Below are positions 55,801 through 64,000 of a DNA stretch of 64,000 nucleotides, piece after piece. The position numbers were made by a program, and so were the translations under genes. Every line of letters begins with the position of its first letter. Positions within the stretch are counted from its first letter, which is position 1. The notes under the pieces are model-generated. The model saw only the letters and a list, made by a program, of their open reading frames with translations. It was not told where the DNA came from and searched no databases. Source of the stretch: Eublepharis macularius (taxonomy: Eukaryota > Chordata > Lepidosauria > Squamata > Eublepharidae); contig NC_072807.1 in assembly GCF_028583425.1 (NCBI RefSeq), forward strand, positions 37,329,001-37,393,000. The letters run 5' to 3'.

Positions 55801-56393
55801 GATTACACAGTGTGAGTTTAGTGCAGTCACTTTCAAGGACATTTCCATAAACAATGCCATAGGGTAAATAGATATAAGTTTACAAAGACACAGCGTTAGC
55901 CAGAATGCCTTCTTAATCAGGGATTGATGCCTTCTACTCCACCCTCCCACCCAGCCACTTTCTCCAGGGAAGAGGGCTGTCCCTTGCGGCCTGGAGACCA
56001 CGGGCGGTTCCGGGAGATCTCCCGGTCGCGCCGGGAGATGTTGGCACCGCCGGATTCCTCCCCAGCACAGGCGCCCCGGGGCCGCGGCTCGGTCCCGCCC
56101 GCTTCCCGCGGAGCCGCCGCGGTTACCTCTCCTCCTTCTCCTCCCTTCTCCTCCGGCGGCTGCCCGGGCCGGCCGAGCTCGGCCTGGAGGCTGCGGCGGA
56201 GGTGGAGGAGGCGGTAGCGGAGCTTCTCGTTCTCGGCCCGCAGGGCCTGCAGCGCCGGGCTGGCCTCGCCCAGCAGTCCCAGCCCGCCGGGCCAGCGCTC
56301 GGGCTCCTTCAGCCGCCCGATCTCGGCCGCCAGGCAGCGGATCTCCCGCTCCTGCCGGGCCAGGCGTGAGGCGATGCCGTCGGTCGCCGCCAT
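40867..56393 (-). CDS. TARS3: TARS3 (TARSL2), threonyl-tRNA synthetase paralogue, complete
   Basis: Nineteen minus-strand coding exons: 56127-56393, 54635-54727, 53352-53533, 52859-52982, 51110-51231, 49596-49713, 48591-48655, 48350-48428, 48052-48198, 47264-47362, 45745-45911, 44959-45121, 44701-44838, 43836-43913, 43640-43740, 42975-43079, 42669-42741, 41913-42027 and 40867-41015. All phases agree, giving 794 aa (human 802). Order: N-terminal coiled coil (about 1-75), a Lys-rich basic stretch (KHKKEKKKE), a TGS domain (about 130-220), the editing domain with HSSAH (H226, H230) and C332/H336, the class II core with zinc ligands C484, H535 and H661, and motif 3 ([11 protein letters not shown]670), then the anticodon-binding domain to AEEEF. 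The protein charges tRNA-Thr in the cytosol. The Leu/Glu/Arg-rich N-terminal extension marks TARS3 rather than TARS1. No break was found. The donor at 45744 is the weak GTTTGT. Confidence 0.98.
41208..41775 (+). repeat. tRNA-headed SINE interrupted by a hairpin element
   Basis: The head TTTGGTGTAGTGGTTAAGAG and B box GGGTTTGATTCCCC start the SINE. The body runs to GGGGATAATGATAACATA at 41383, stops at the hairpin element, and resumes at 41694 through ACTTTGTAAACTGTTCTGAG to CGGTTGTTGTTATT. It lies in the last TARS3 intron. Confidence 0.9.
41384..41693. repeat. Hairpin repeat, family A, copy 3 with 12-bp TSD inside a SINE
   Basis: The left unpaired end TTGTCGAAGGCTTTCACGGC is followed by arms of about 125 bp that look identical by eye (GGCTGTTGTGGGTTTTCCGG ... 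and its complement ending CCCACAACAGCC). The loop contains GGAAAAGATGTAGGTCATTT. AATGATAACATA is repeated at 41372-41383 and 41694-41705, and undisrupted SINE copies show that motif region once. Confidence 0.93.
44398..44610 (+). repeat. LINE-tail-like repeat (CCTTTCTCACTGAG family)
   Basis: Begins with a TTTATTTATTTATTTTA run, then CCGCCTTTCTCACTGAGACT and ends GTTTACAAAGATATAGTATT. It lies in the TARS3 intron between exons 44701 and 43913. Confidence 0.65.
46280..46646. repeat. Hairpin repeat, family A, copy 4 (longest loop)
   Basis: The left unpaired end is TATTGTCGAAGGCTTTCACG. The arms are the family A arms with a few changes. The loop of about 65 bp (AGCCCAAACCCACCTTCCTG, then CTGCCAACATCTTCTCCAC) is the longest of the four. 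Flanks AGTTTAAGTAT (46269-46279) and AGTTAAGTAT (46647-46656) resemble a TSD with one indel. It lies in a TARS3 intron. Confidence 0.82.
47605..47860 (-). repeat. tRNA-headed SINE (minus strand)
   Basis: The complement of the 3330 SINE, with tail AACAACAACATTCAATTTAT and head CGCTCTTAACCACTACACCA. It lies in a TARS3 intron between exons 48052 and 47362. Confidence 0.8.
48855..48992. mobile_element. hAT-like fragment related to 26657-26916
   Basis: Contains GGGGGTGGAGCCACCCACCA, ACCATGTGACCATTT and the end CCCAGAAAAAAGCCCTG, matching the element at 26657. The left end is missing or decayed. It lies in the TARS3 intron between exons 49596 and 48655. Confidence 0.6.
50485..50915 (+). mobile_element. 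5'-truncated L1-like LINE, 3' end
   Basis: The + strand encodes an ORF2 C-terminal-like stretch ([20 protein letters not shown], then [10 protein letters not shown] and [11 protein letters not shown]) that ends at a stop near 50768. A 3' UTR follows with TAAATAAAATTTATTATT and an A-rich tail (50905-50910). It is antisense to TARS3, in the intron between exons 51110 and 49713. Confidence 0.75.
51370..51794. mobile_element. Solo LTR (fossil), 425 bp, with 5-bp TSD
   Basis: The element begins TGTCAGGTTCAGAC and ends GTCTGACA, the inverted TG...CA ends of an LTR. ATATG flanks it exactly on both sides (51365-51369 and 51795-51799), a 5-bp duplication typical of Gypsy-type and some endogenous retrovirus LTRs. 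No internal region or second LTR is present, so it is a solo LTR left after recombination. The orientation is probably + because of an AGTAAAAGCC segment near 51709, but this is weak. The intact ends and TSD suggest modest age. It lies in a TARS3 intron between exons 52859 and 51231. Confidence 0.82.
54765..55385. repeat. Two family C hairpin copies in TARS3 intron 1
   Basis: 54765-54915 has one decayed copy (GGTAGGTAACTATGTTGGTC, GAGACCAGTGGCACCTTAAG). 55150-55385 is a complete hairpin (AAGAGTCCAGTAGCACC ... GGTGCTACTGGAC) with a centre that includes CATCTGTATCTGAAGAAG and a right tail GCTACAGACATGGCTACTC. Confidence 0.7.
55735..55915 (+). repeat. LINE-tail-like repeat in TARS3 intron 1
   Basis: CCGCCTTTCTCCCTGAGACT to GTTTACAAAGACACAGCGTT, the same family as 1033-1185 and 44398-44610. 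It abuts the GC-rich TARS3 start region. Confidence 0.65.
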
Positions 56394-56500
56394 GGCCGGG
56401 AGAGCAGCAGCAGCAGCAGCAGCAGCAGGCCCGCCTCCGCCGCCGCCGCCGCCTCCTTCCCCGGCCCGCCCCGCTCCTCTCCCTGGAAGGGCGGGCAAAA
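55970..56500 (-). promoter_or_regulatory. TARS3: GC-rich TARS3 promoter and first exon, with triplet repeats in the 5' UTR
   Basis: Strongly CpG-rich sequence covers exon 1 and about 100 bp upstream of the ATG. Just upstream of the start codon the + strand has (AGC)n at 56404-56428 and a CCG-rich run at about 56430-56456. These would be CTG- and CGG-type repeats in the TARS3 5' leader. No TATA box is seen. Confidence 0.65.
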
Positions 56501-57050
56501 GAAGGGAAAGCTTTTCTAGATCTCCTCGTTCAGCGTTCACAAAGGACGCTGAGACGCGTGTACATCCCACACGACCTCATCTATCCGCTCCTGAGGAAAC
56601 TCTCAGCAGAGGCTTTTATCGGCCCCCTCTGGTCTTTCTACAGCTTCACACAATTTCAGTGACATCCTGCCCTACATAATTTTGCTACATAAATAAAATA
56701 AAATAATTAATACATAGAATTTATCCATTCATTTACTTCCTTACCTCGTTTATAGGTAGTCCCCCTTTCTCACTGAGACTCAAGGTGGATTGCACTGCAT
56801 GAGTCAGTACAGTCCATTTCAAAGACATTTCAATGAACAATGTAATAGGATCCATCCATCGGACTATTGCCTTAAGCAGAAATTAAAATGGAAAGAACCT
56901 TATTTAATGTTTGTTTCCCATTCATTTTTGTTTTAGCCAGCATTTTTAATCATTTCCCCCAAGTTGGATTGGAGATTAACTGGGATTAATCGTAGGATCT
57001 ATACATGCACATACAATGCACATCATTTATATGTAGAATATGTGCTGCTG

Positions 57051-57168
<118 letters not shown>

Positions 57169-59229
57169 TACTTCTCATACAGCTACTGCCTAAAGAAGAA
57201 ATTAAAATGGGAAGAACGTTACTTAATGTCATTTTTCTGTTTAATTATTGCCCCTATATATATTTTGCCACAGAATGTAATAAGGTCTATAAATTCAAAT
57301 TCACAATGCTTCAAAACTAGCATTTTCAGGGGAGTAACGCCATGTTGGTCTGTAGTAGAAAAAAGTGTGAGTCTTCAAGGTGCTACAAGACATCTGTTTA
57401 TTTTTGCTGCATCTGACAAACATGGCTATTCCTTGAAATTAAATATTGCAGATATTTATATCTTGGCCTCACAGGTATACAATACGCAAAAGGCACCTCC
57501 TGATAAAAAGTTCAATGACATGTTTTGTTTAATGATGACAACAAAGGGAACCCCAAACAACAAAGAAAAACATCGTCTCAATCTCAGCCTGTATTTTGGC
57601 CACATCACTAAGGGCAAAAATTACCCTCAACCCTATCAAACTATACACTGCATTTTGCAAAAAATTATGGTGGGAGGACATCAAACGGCCAATTGACATC
57701 GTTACAATTAAGGAATATGCAGTCAAGAAAAAATCAAGAAACAACTTTTTTTAAAATTCCTAAAGGGGTTGTTGTATTATGCACGGCCACCAGGAGGCAG
57801 CAGCGCAAAGTGTATTTGGGCTCAAAGAAGAATTTTTAAATTATTATTGTTGTTGATTATTTATGTTTGTTTATAGTCCACCTTTCTCACTGAGATCCAG
57901 GCAGATTACATACTGCAAGTGCATATAATATAATCAATAATTAGGACATTCAATAACTAGGACATTCAGCAGTTGGGACGTTCAATGAAAAATGAATGAA
58001 TAGGGTATGGTAGCCGCAGATTTGAAAAGTGGCATAAAGCCAAAACTCACAGATGAAACCTTTCTGAATTAAAACATAAGTGACTGACATGATATCTTTA
58101 GCAAAGTCGAACTAAATGACACTATATGCTACAAAGAATTAAGGTGCAAACAGAAAAATACCACAGGCAGACCCTGCCAGGTCAAAAACCTACAAATAAA
58201 AACATCTGCTTTGGTCTATTTCCCATCCGGAGCACAAAAAGAGATCCCTCAGTGGTTACCCTTGTCTATTATGTTCTCTGGAACAGGAAACAAAGTTATT
58301 TTCTTAAAATACGTTTTTAAAAGTGGCAACTTTTTAATATTTGAGGAGCAGCCGAGTTAGTCTGCACAATAGCAAAAGAGTCTTGTGGCACCCTGAAGTC
58401 TAACACATTGATTCACGAGCCAGAGTCCACTTCATCCAATGTGTTCATGAAGGAATATTCTGGAACTGTCTTAGTCTTCTGGTGCCGTCAAGACTCCTGT
58501 TTTCTTCCCACTGCAGCAGCAGACTAACACAGCTACCCCTCCATAATACAAGTGTTAGTCTTTAGGGTACCATAGGATTCTTGTGTTTTTCAGACCATCC
58601 TGCCATGCTTTGGAATATGTATTTCAGGTCGCTAGAAGGACTGATTCATCAGGGTGACCTGACCCTATTTGCTTTCTCAGAGAGCTGGGGAGAGTCACGA
58701 CCCTTAATTCACTACATTATCACCTCAGAGGACATTTTTTCCACACAAAGAACAGTCCCTCAGTCAGGCCTTCCTGCTCAGGCGTGAAGCTCAATGGCCG
58801 TGAGGCAATTTACCTCACGTAGTTGCTAGAAGGAGAAAATAAGGCTACATAAGCCACCTCTGGCAGGGAGGAACTTTTGTGTTTGTGACTATTACACTCT
58901 GCACTGGTCTGGTCAATATACTGTAGTTGTGTCAAGGCCTGCTTTGACAAGTTGTCTGAGATATATTTGCATATTTCGAGAATTTACGTTTTCCTTCTCA
59001 TGGTCAAAAACCTTCCCAAAGGTAACTGAGGCATAACCATGTATGCTGCAGGCAAACAAATGCAATGAAACCCTGACAAACATTTAGTTTTCTTAAAATA
59101 TCAAACAAGCAATTTCAGGAGGTCTTTATCAGAACGGTAGCAGGGATAGGAGATGCCAGAGTTGGAGCCATCAATGGATAGTAATTGTCTCATCTGACAC
59201 CTTGATTTCTTTGTTTTCTTTATTTTTAA

Positions 59230-59690
59230 AATTTTACTTCATTTATATCCCACCTTTCTCCCCAATGGGGACCCAAAGCGGCTTGCATGGTTCTCCTCTC
59301 CTCCAATTTTTCCTCACAACAACCCTATAAGGTAGGGTTGCCAGGTCCAGGTTGGGAAATTCCTGGAGATTTGGGGGAGGGGTGGAGCCTGCAAAGCATG
59401 GGGCTTGAGGAGGGAAGGGGCCTCAGTGGGGTATAATACCATAGAGTTCCCCTCCAAAGCAGCCATTTTCTCCAAGAGAACTAATCTTTGTTACCAGGAG
59501 ATCAGTTGTAATTCCAGGAGATCTCCAGCGACCACCTGGAGGCTGGCAACTCTACTATGAAGTAGTTTAGGCTAAGAGAGTGTGACTTGCCCACAGTCAC
59601 CCAGCAAGCTTCCATGGGATTAGAACCTGGATCTCCCAAATCCTAGACCAACACTCTAACCACTAAACCACACTGTCTGTTGCTGAAAGG
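59230..59690. repeat. Minus-strand SINE split by a 220-bp GTTGCCA repeat with 10-bp TSD
   Basis: The SINE tail and body (CACCTTTCTCCCCAATGGGG) run to 59335. A GTTGCCA repeat occupies 59336-59555. The SINE resumes (TTTAGGCTAAGAGAGTGTGA) and ends with CTCTAACCACTAAACCACAC. Flanks TATAAGGTAG (59326-59335) and TATGAAGTAG (59556-59565) are the probable target-site duplication. Confidence 0.78.
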
Positions 59691-61919
59691 CTACACGTGT
59701 CAATTTTCCCCATATCAAAAATGTATTGAAGGCAGAGGTGCAGACCAAGCCAACGTTTTCTCTGACCTGTTGGCGACCTTACATAAGGGGAAAGGGCTGC
59801 TTCATCTGTTCCCCCTGTAAGTGTCTTTCTACTCCACATTTCCTCTCAGGCTCCTTTGTCCTCAGTGTGGTTCCAGATACCTGTTCAGTCCCACAAAACC
59901 ATGCCTCGAGCATCACAACCCAAGGTGGAAAGTGGACACGGGTGGCAATTCGGAGCAGAAAAACGGCTAGCGGAGAAAGGATTAAGCAGCACCCCAAACT
60001 GGCCTGCTGCCGCTGTGGCTCTGCTCAAAATGGCCACTTCTCCTGATGCAGCTTTTTGTTTAAACAAAAAAGCCGCTGGGGTTTGGTGTGTATGTCAGCC
60101 TTTAATCGTATGGTTTATCCTTTACAGCACAATGCTGAAGTAGAAGGAATTGGAACTGGCTCAGCATGTGGGTGGGGTGGAGGATGACATTTTGAAATGT
60201 TCTCCCATGTTAAAAAACTCCCTACAAACAGAAAAGCAGCACAGCAAGCAAAAAAAAAAAAATGGGGGGGGGCCTCTCTCTCTGTTGTACTAGTTTTCTG
60301 TTTGCATGATTTTTTTAAAGGAAAAGATGCACCCTAAACAGGAATCCGTCCCCTGCAGAGATGCAGTCCATTCTACCCCCTCAGTGTTTTGGTGTTTCAT
60401 TCTTTTGCATCTCCCAATTATTGCTTAAGCCAAGCCTCGACATGCAGCGGAATGAGGTGGTGGGAATGTACCACTTCAGACTGCAGGGGAGGGATCCCCA
60501 TGTATCTAAATTCCCCTGCATGGATAAGTTTTCCCTGTAAGTGGGAAGGATGAAGGAAAGAATGAGTCCCCCCAAGTGGGTTCCCCCAAGTGGGTCAACT
60601 GCTTCCCCATTCAAAATGGCCGCTCCTGCAGCAGCTTTTTGTTTAAAACAAAATGGCCGCCGGGCATTTGTTACCCATGTTGGCCCATAATGTCTAGTTT
60701 ATGCTTTTACTGATATAGGGTGGGGGCAACAGAGGGAGAGTCACCCCCCCTCACGTTTTGTAGCCAAAGGATACCGTTGTCATGGTTTCCCTTCAACAGT
60801 TACTGGGAAGTCCCCCACAAAATCAGGGGTGTTAATTGCTTTTTCGACCCAACTGTGACAGCTCTGTGCAAGTTTGAAAATGTGACAGTTATTAACATAG
60901 CAGCAAAGGGCAGACATATATGTCAAAAAATACCTGTGAAAGAGGTGAAGGTGCGGAGCTGATGGTGGAAAAATCAAACAGGCAATGAGAGAATCAGTAA
61001 AAATGTCTTTTTAAAAAAAACCTGTAGAAGCAGACAATAAACCTGTTGTAAAAAGCAGGCCTTTACAGCTTAAGAGGAGAGGTTATGTAACTGTGATCCT
61101 CAGTGAATAATTACTACTGGCAGTACACCTACATTCTTCAAGCTGTAAGAATCTCTTTCCTTAATCCTAATTCATTAAGTAGACGCTATCTAACTATATT
61201 TTTTTATCCAACAGTTCAGCTAGTATAAAAGACAGTCAAAATTAAAAGCTATCAATGCCATCCTTCTGGGCCAGTAGGAGAAATAATTTATTTTTTCCAC
61301 TTTTTCAATAGCTGAAATATGACTCCTCAGACATTAAAAACAAAGTATTTGTTGTTTTCTAGACCTTTCATTCCATAAATGTATTAAATGGAATAGATTG
61401 TTTATGAAATACTACCTAAAATTGGCAGTTCACAGATTGGCTGTGCTATGGTGGTCCCTCAAGAATGCAAAACTCTATTACCACCTAAAGTTATTTCCCT
61501 ATCTCAGTTCAGCATTGATAATTCATTATATACATGATCATCTTCAATAAGTCAGCTATTAAAAGGTAGATATCTTTCAACGATCAATTACAGAATTAAA
61601 AATCAACAGTATCCCAGCTATATGCTCAGCCTATTTCATTATAGCTGCAGAGATGCCTGTTGATGCTTATAAAGGGCTAATCAGTGTAAAGTAATCCTCT
61701 TAGGGGGCTGCAAGCACAGCGCTCAGATTTTTTTTCTTTTATAATTTGGATTGGATGCAGGCCTTCTCTATTCCAGAAGAATTGCAATAACTATAAGCAG
61801 ACAGTATGAACCGCTTGCCTTTCCTCGGTCGGCATTATGCATCCGTCGCCCACTGAAGATCGCACAGCCGAGGCAGTGTTGGGATTTTTTTAAACTTTAT
61901 TTTTAGCTTAAATGCAAAA

Positions 61920-62262
61920 ATGTTTGGATGGCCAGCTCAGTCTTGGTTCTATAACTGTGCAAAACTCACACACAAAGAATACTGTGATAAGAGCCACTGC
62001 CTCACAGATATCCTAAGCAACCACAGGGAGAAATTTGTGGCGGAGCTGGACGTAGGGAAGGCGCTGTCAGAGCTGGTTTACGAAAGAGTCTTTTCCTCGG
62101 AGGAATACAAAGACATTTTGTCCCAGGAGAGCTGCAAGAAGCAAGCGGCATATTTTTTAGAGAAACTCTCTCGCAAAGGGCCCAGTGCCTTCTCTGCTTT
62201 CTGTTCCATTCTGGAGGAGACCTGCCCCCATTTGCTCACTTCTGTTCTCCTTGACTATCAAG
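61920..62262 (+). CDS. Exon encoding a CARD-like death-fold domain, gene not identified
   Basis: An open frame from ATG 61920 runs 114 codons to a strong donor (AAG/GTAAGG at 62262/62263). It may begin earlier, since TTTTATTTTTAG/C at 61908 is a good acceptor and the frame stays open from there. Residues about 33-110 look like a caspase-recruitment domain: SNHREKFVAELDVGKALSEL, VFSSEEYKDILSQ, AAYFLEKLSRKGPSAFSAFC and ILEETCPHLLTSVLLD. The RKGPSAFSAFC segment resembles caspase-2 and CRADD CARDs. Such domains assemble apoptotic or inflammatory complexes. I cannot assign the gene; downstream exons would lie beyond 62.3 kb or outside the window. If the donor is ignored, the frame reads on to a stop near 62345. 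Confidence 0.6.
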
Positions 62263-64000
62263 GTAAGGTCACAGGTCCATCTCTGAAATGTTCCAAGAGG
62301 GTTATTGGCAGTGTCTTGGAATCCTTCGACACTAATAGCCTTTAATTAGTAATTACTTTCTCTCTTGCACCAGGCATTTGCTTTCCCCTTTTAGCTCCTT
62401 ATGAAAACAAAGAGAAATCCAAGAGAATAAAGCAATTTGAGATCCATTAATGTTTTCTAAAAAAGAATTCATATCAGTGGCTGCAAACTGATAAAATAGA
62501 AACTATTAATACTATATGCTGAGATGACCGCCGTTGCTGGGTAACCAGTCCATTGGCAAGAAATATATATATATTTCATATATATGGAATTGTCACTTTG
62601 ATTCAATGCATTATTCAGTGGCAGTTTGCAGATATGTTGCCTTGGCTATATATATCTAGTCTTTTCAGATCAGAGTGAGCTACATTCATGGTACACTCTG
62701 TGCTACACTTTAAGTCACAGGGTATATCATCATTGTGAAAGAGTCTGAGAATCATTACTGAATGGTCAGCAAGGTTTACAGAACACATTGGTACAAGCAG
62801 ATTGCAAGCTCTGAACAAATGTAACATAACCTCAGGGCAGCTGCATGCTCAAAAGATTTCACAGACCAAATTGCAACACCTAAACCAAAGCAACGAGATT
62901 TAAACAGATTTAATCCCATTGGGTATAATGATACTGGAGTGCCTTAAATCCAGCTCTTCCAACTCAAGTGAGTTGGGGACTCTTATGAATTTTAAATTAG
63001 TAACTTTGCTCCCGAGGACAAAAGACTGATTCCCCCAAAGGTTGTACATGGCCTGTGGATTAATCCAATTGCACACATCTAAAAAATACAGAAAATTAAA
63101 GGGCCTGATGGGATTTCTATAGCAACCTTATCTAAATTATAATAGCCACCTTTTGGAAATGTAATGCACGTGCAAATGTTTCGGTTAAACACTGTGTCTC
63201 TGTGTTGACCACTTAAAATAGCCAGAGCTTGTTGCTTCATTATTCCACACTCGTAAAGTTAATTACCACCAAAATTGACAGCTACAAATTCAATTAAGCA
63301 ATGAGGCAACAGCCCGTGTACCATAACTTACTTGTGTAAGTAGATGACCATCTCTCTCTCTCTCTTATAATTTACTGGACACAGACAAGAACATAAAAGC
63401 ATAAAAATGTACCTCACCAGTCAATTTGGATGCATGTTAATTCAAAACATTACATGTTATGTCTGGGTATGAAATTAGAAAGAAAATTAAGGATAGAAAA
63501 AGGCCTCTTCTGAGAAGTTGCAACAGCTTCAGACAAGGGCACCTTTTCAATATATCCCTATGATCTCCCTTTGCATTTTTTCACTTTTAAGTTGTGAGAT
63601 ATGACCAAAAACATATGCTATTCATATGTTCTGGTGTGATGCTTCTTCTGCAGTCAAAGCCATTAAGCCAGACTAAACTGATTGAAATACAAGATCCATG
63701 AATGGATCTCAAGTGTTTTTTATTAGATGAACAGTACCTGTGGCAGGGAGTGGGAGGTGTTTCCAGTCAGAGTGCAGGGGGATGGGGTTTTTAATCCTGC
63801 AGCTGTGTGTTGTTCCTGACTGCAAGCCACCTCCTGCTGTTGTGGGGGGCCGGGGGGATACCACCTGTTGGAGGGGGGATATACGGCAAGACACTGTATA
63901 TATGCTAGCCTGGAAAGGGGAGAACCACTGGGGCTATCCACCATCCAGCCTTTTAAATTAGCGAATACTGACTGCTGCTGTCTTACCATCTATTATATTA
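62263..64000. other. Intron or intergenic, nothing recognised
   Basis: AT-rich sequence after the CARD exon donor. I see no second exon with convincing splice sites and no repeat I can name, apart from a short CT run at 63353-63365 and a TATA-type dinucleotide patch near 62563-62585. Confidence 0.4.

Noticed and set aside
55924-56679. Plus-strand frames opposite TARS3 exon 1 (Arg- or Pro-rich)
   Set aside because: Shadow of GC-rich minus-strand coding and triplet repeats; no homology or splice signals.
59726-60143. Open frames of about 100 codons in the 59.7-60.1 kb region
   Set aside because: They overlap a repeated block (60013-60130) and show no domain or splice evidence.

Overview
The window is vertebrate nuclear DNA. 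Its genes are intron-rich with canonical GT-AG junctions and belong to animal families. The repeats (tRNA- and 5S rRNA-headed SINEs, CR1-like and L1-like LINE ends, hAT-like elements, long hairpin repeats) suggest a squamate reptile, probably a gecko-like lizard. That placement is inference from repeat style, not a species call. No bacterial-type operon, CRISPR array or phage is present.

Layout. 1-4.9 kb: intronic, repeat-rich DNA upstream of the two visible LARP6 coding exons (4914-5109 and 6439-7506, + strand), followed by the LARP6 3' UTR to about 8.25 kb. 8.3-12.2 kb: repeats only. 12.2-14.2 kb: a three- or four-exon + strand gene that I do not recognise. 14.2-17.4 kb: hairpin repeats and SINEs. 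17.45-30.02 kb: complete ADAL, ten coding exons, minus strand, with a GC-rich promoter. 33.74-38.28 kb: complete TM2D3, five coding exons, minus strand. 40.87-56.39 kb: complete TARS3 (TARSL2), nineteen coding exons, minus strand, with a GC-rich promoter. 56.4-61.9 kb: repeats, including a CTAT microsatellite. 61.92-62.26 kb: one exon encoding a CARD-like domain, + strand, open at its donor site. 62.3-64 kb: no gene seen.

The genes are independent housekeeping or regulatory loci: a collagen-mRNA binding La protein, an N6-methyl-AMP deaminase, a TM2 membrane protein and a cytosolic threonyl-tRNA synthetase paralogue. Their human orthologues all lie on chromosome 15 but at three separate places, so this adjacency is itself informative.

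The most interesting signal is a set of long hairpin (foldback) repeats of at least four unrelated sequence families. Several are bounded by direct repeats of variable length (8-14 bp) and carry a short unpaired tail at only one end. This does not look like a classical cut-and-paste MITE and points to retrotransposition by nicking and primed reverse transcription. One copy sits inside a SINE, so the pre-insertion sequence can be read directly. Many lie in ADAL and TARS3 introns, where transcripts would contain long perfect duplexes.
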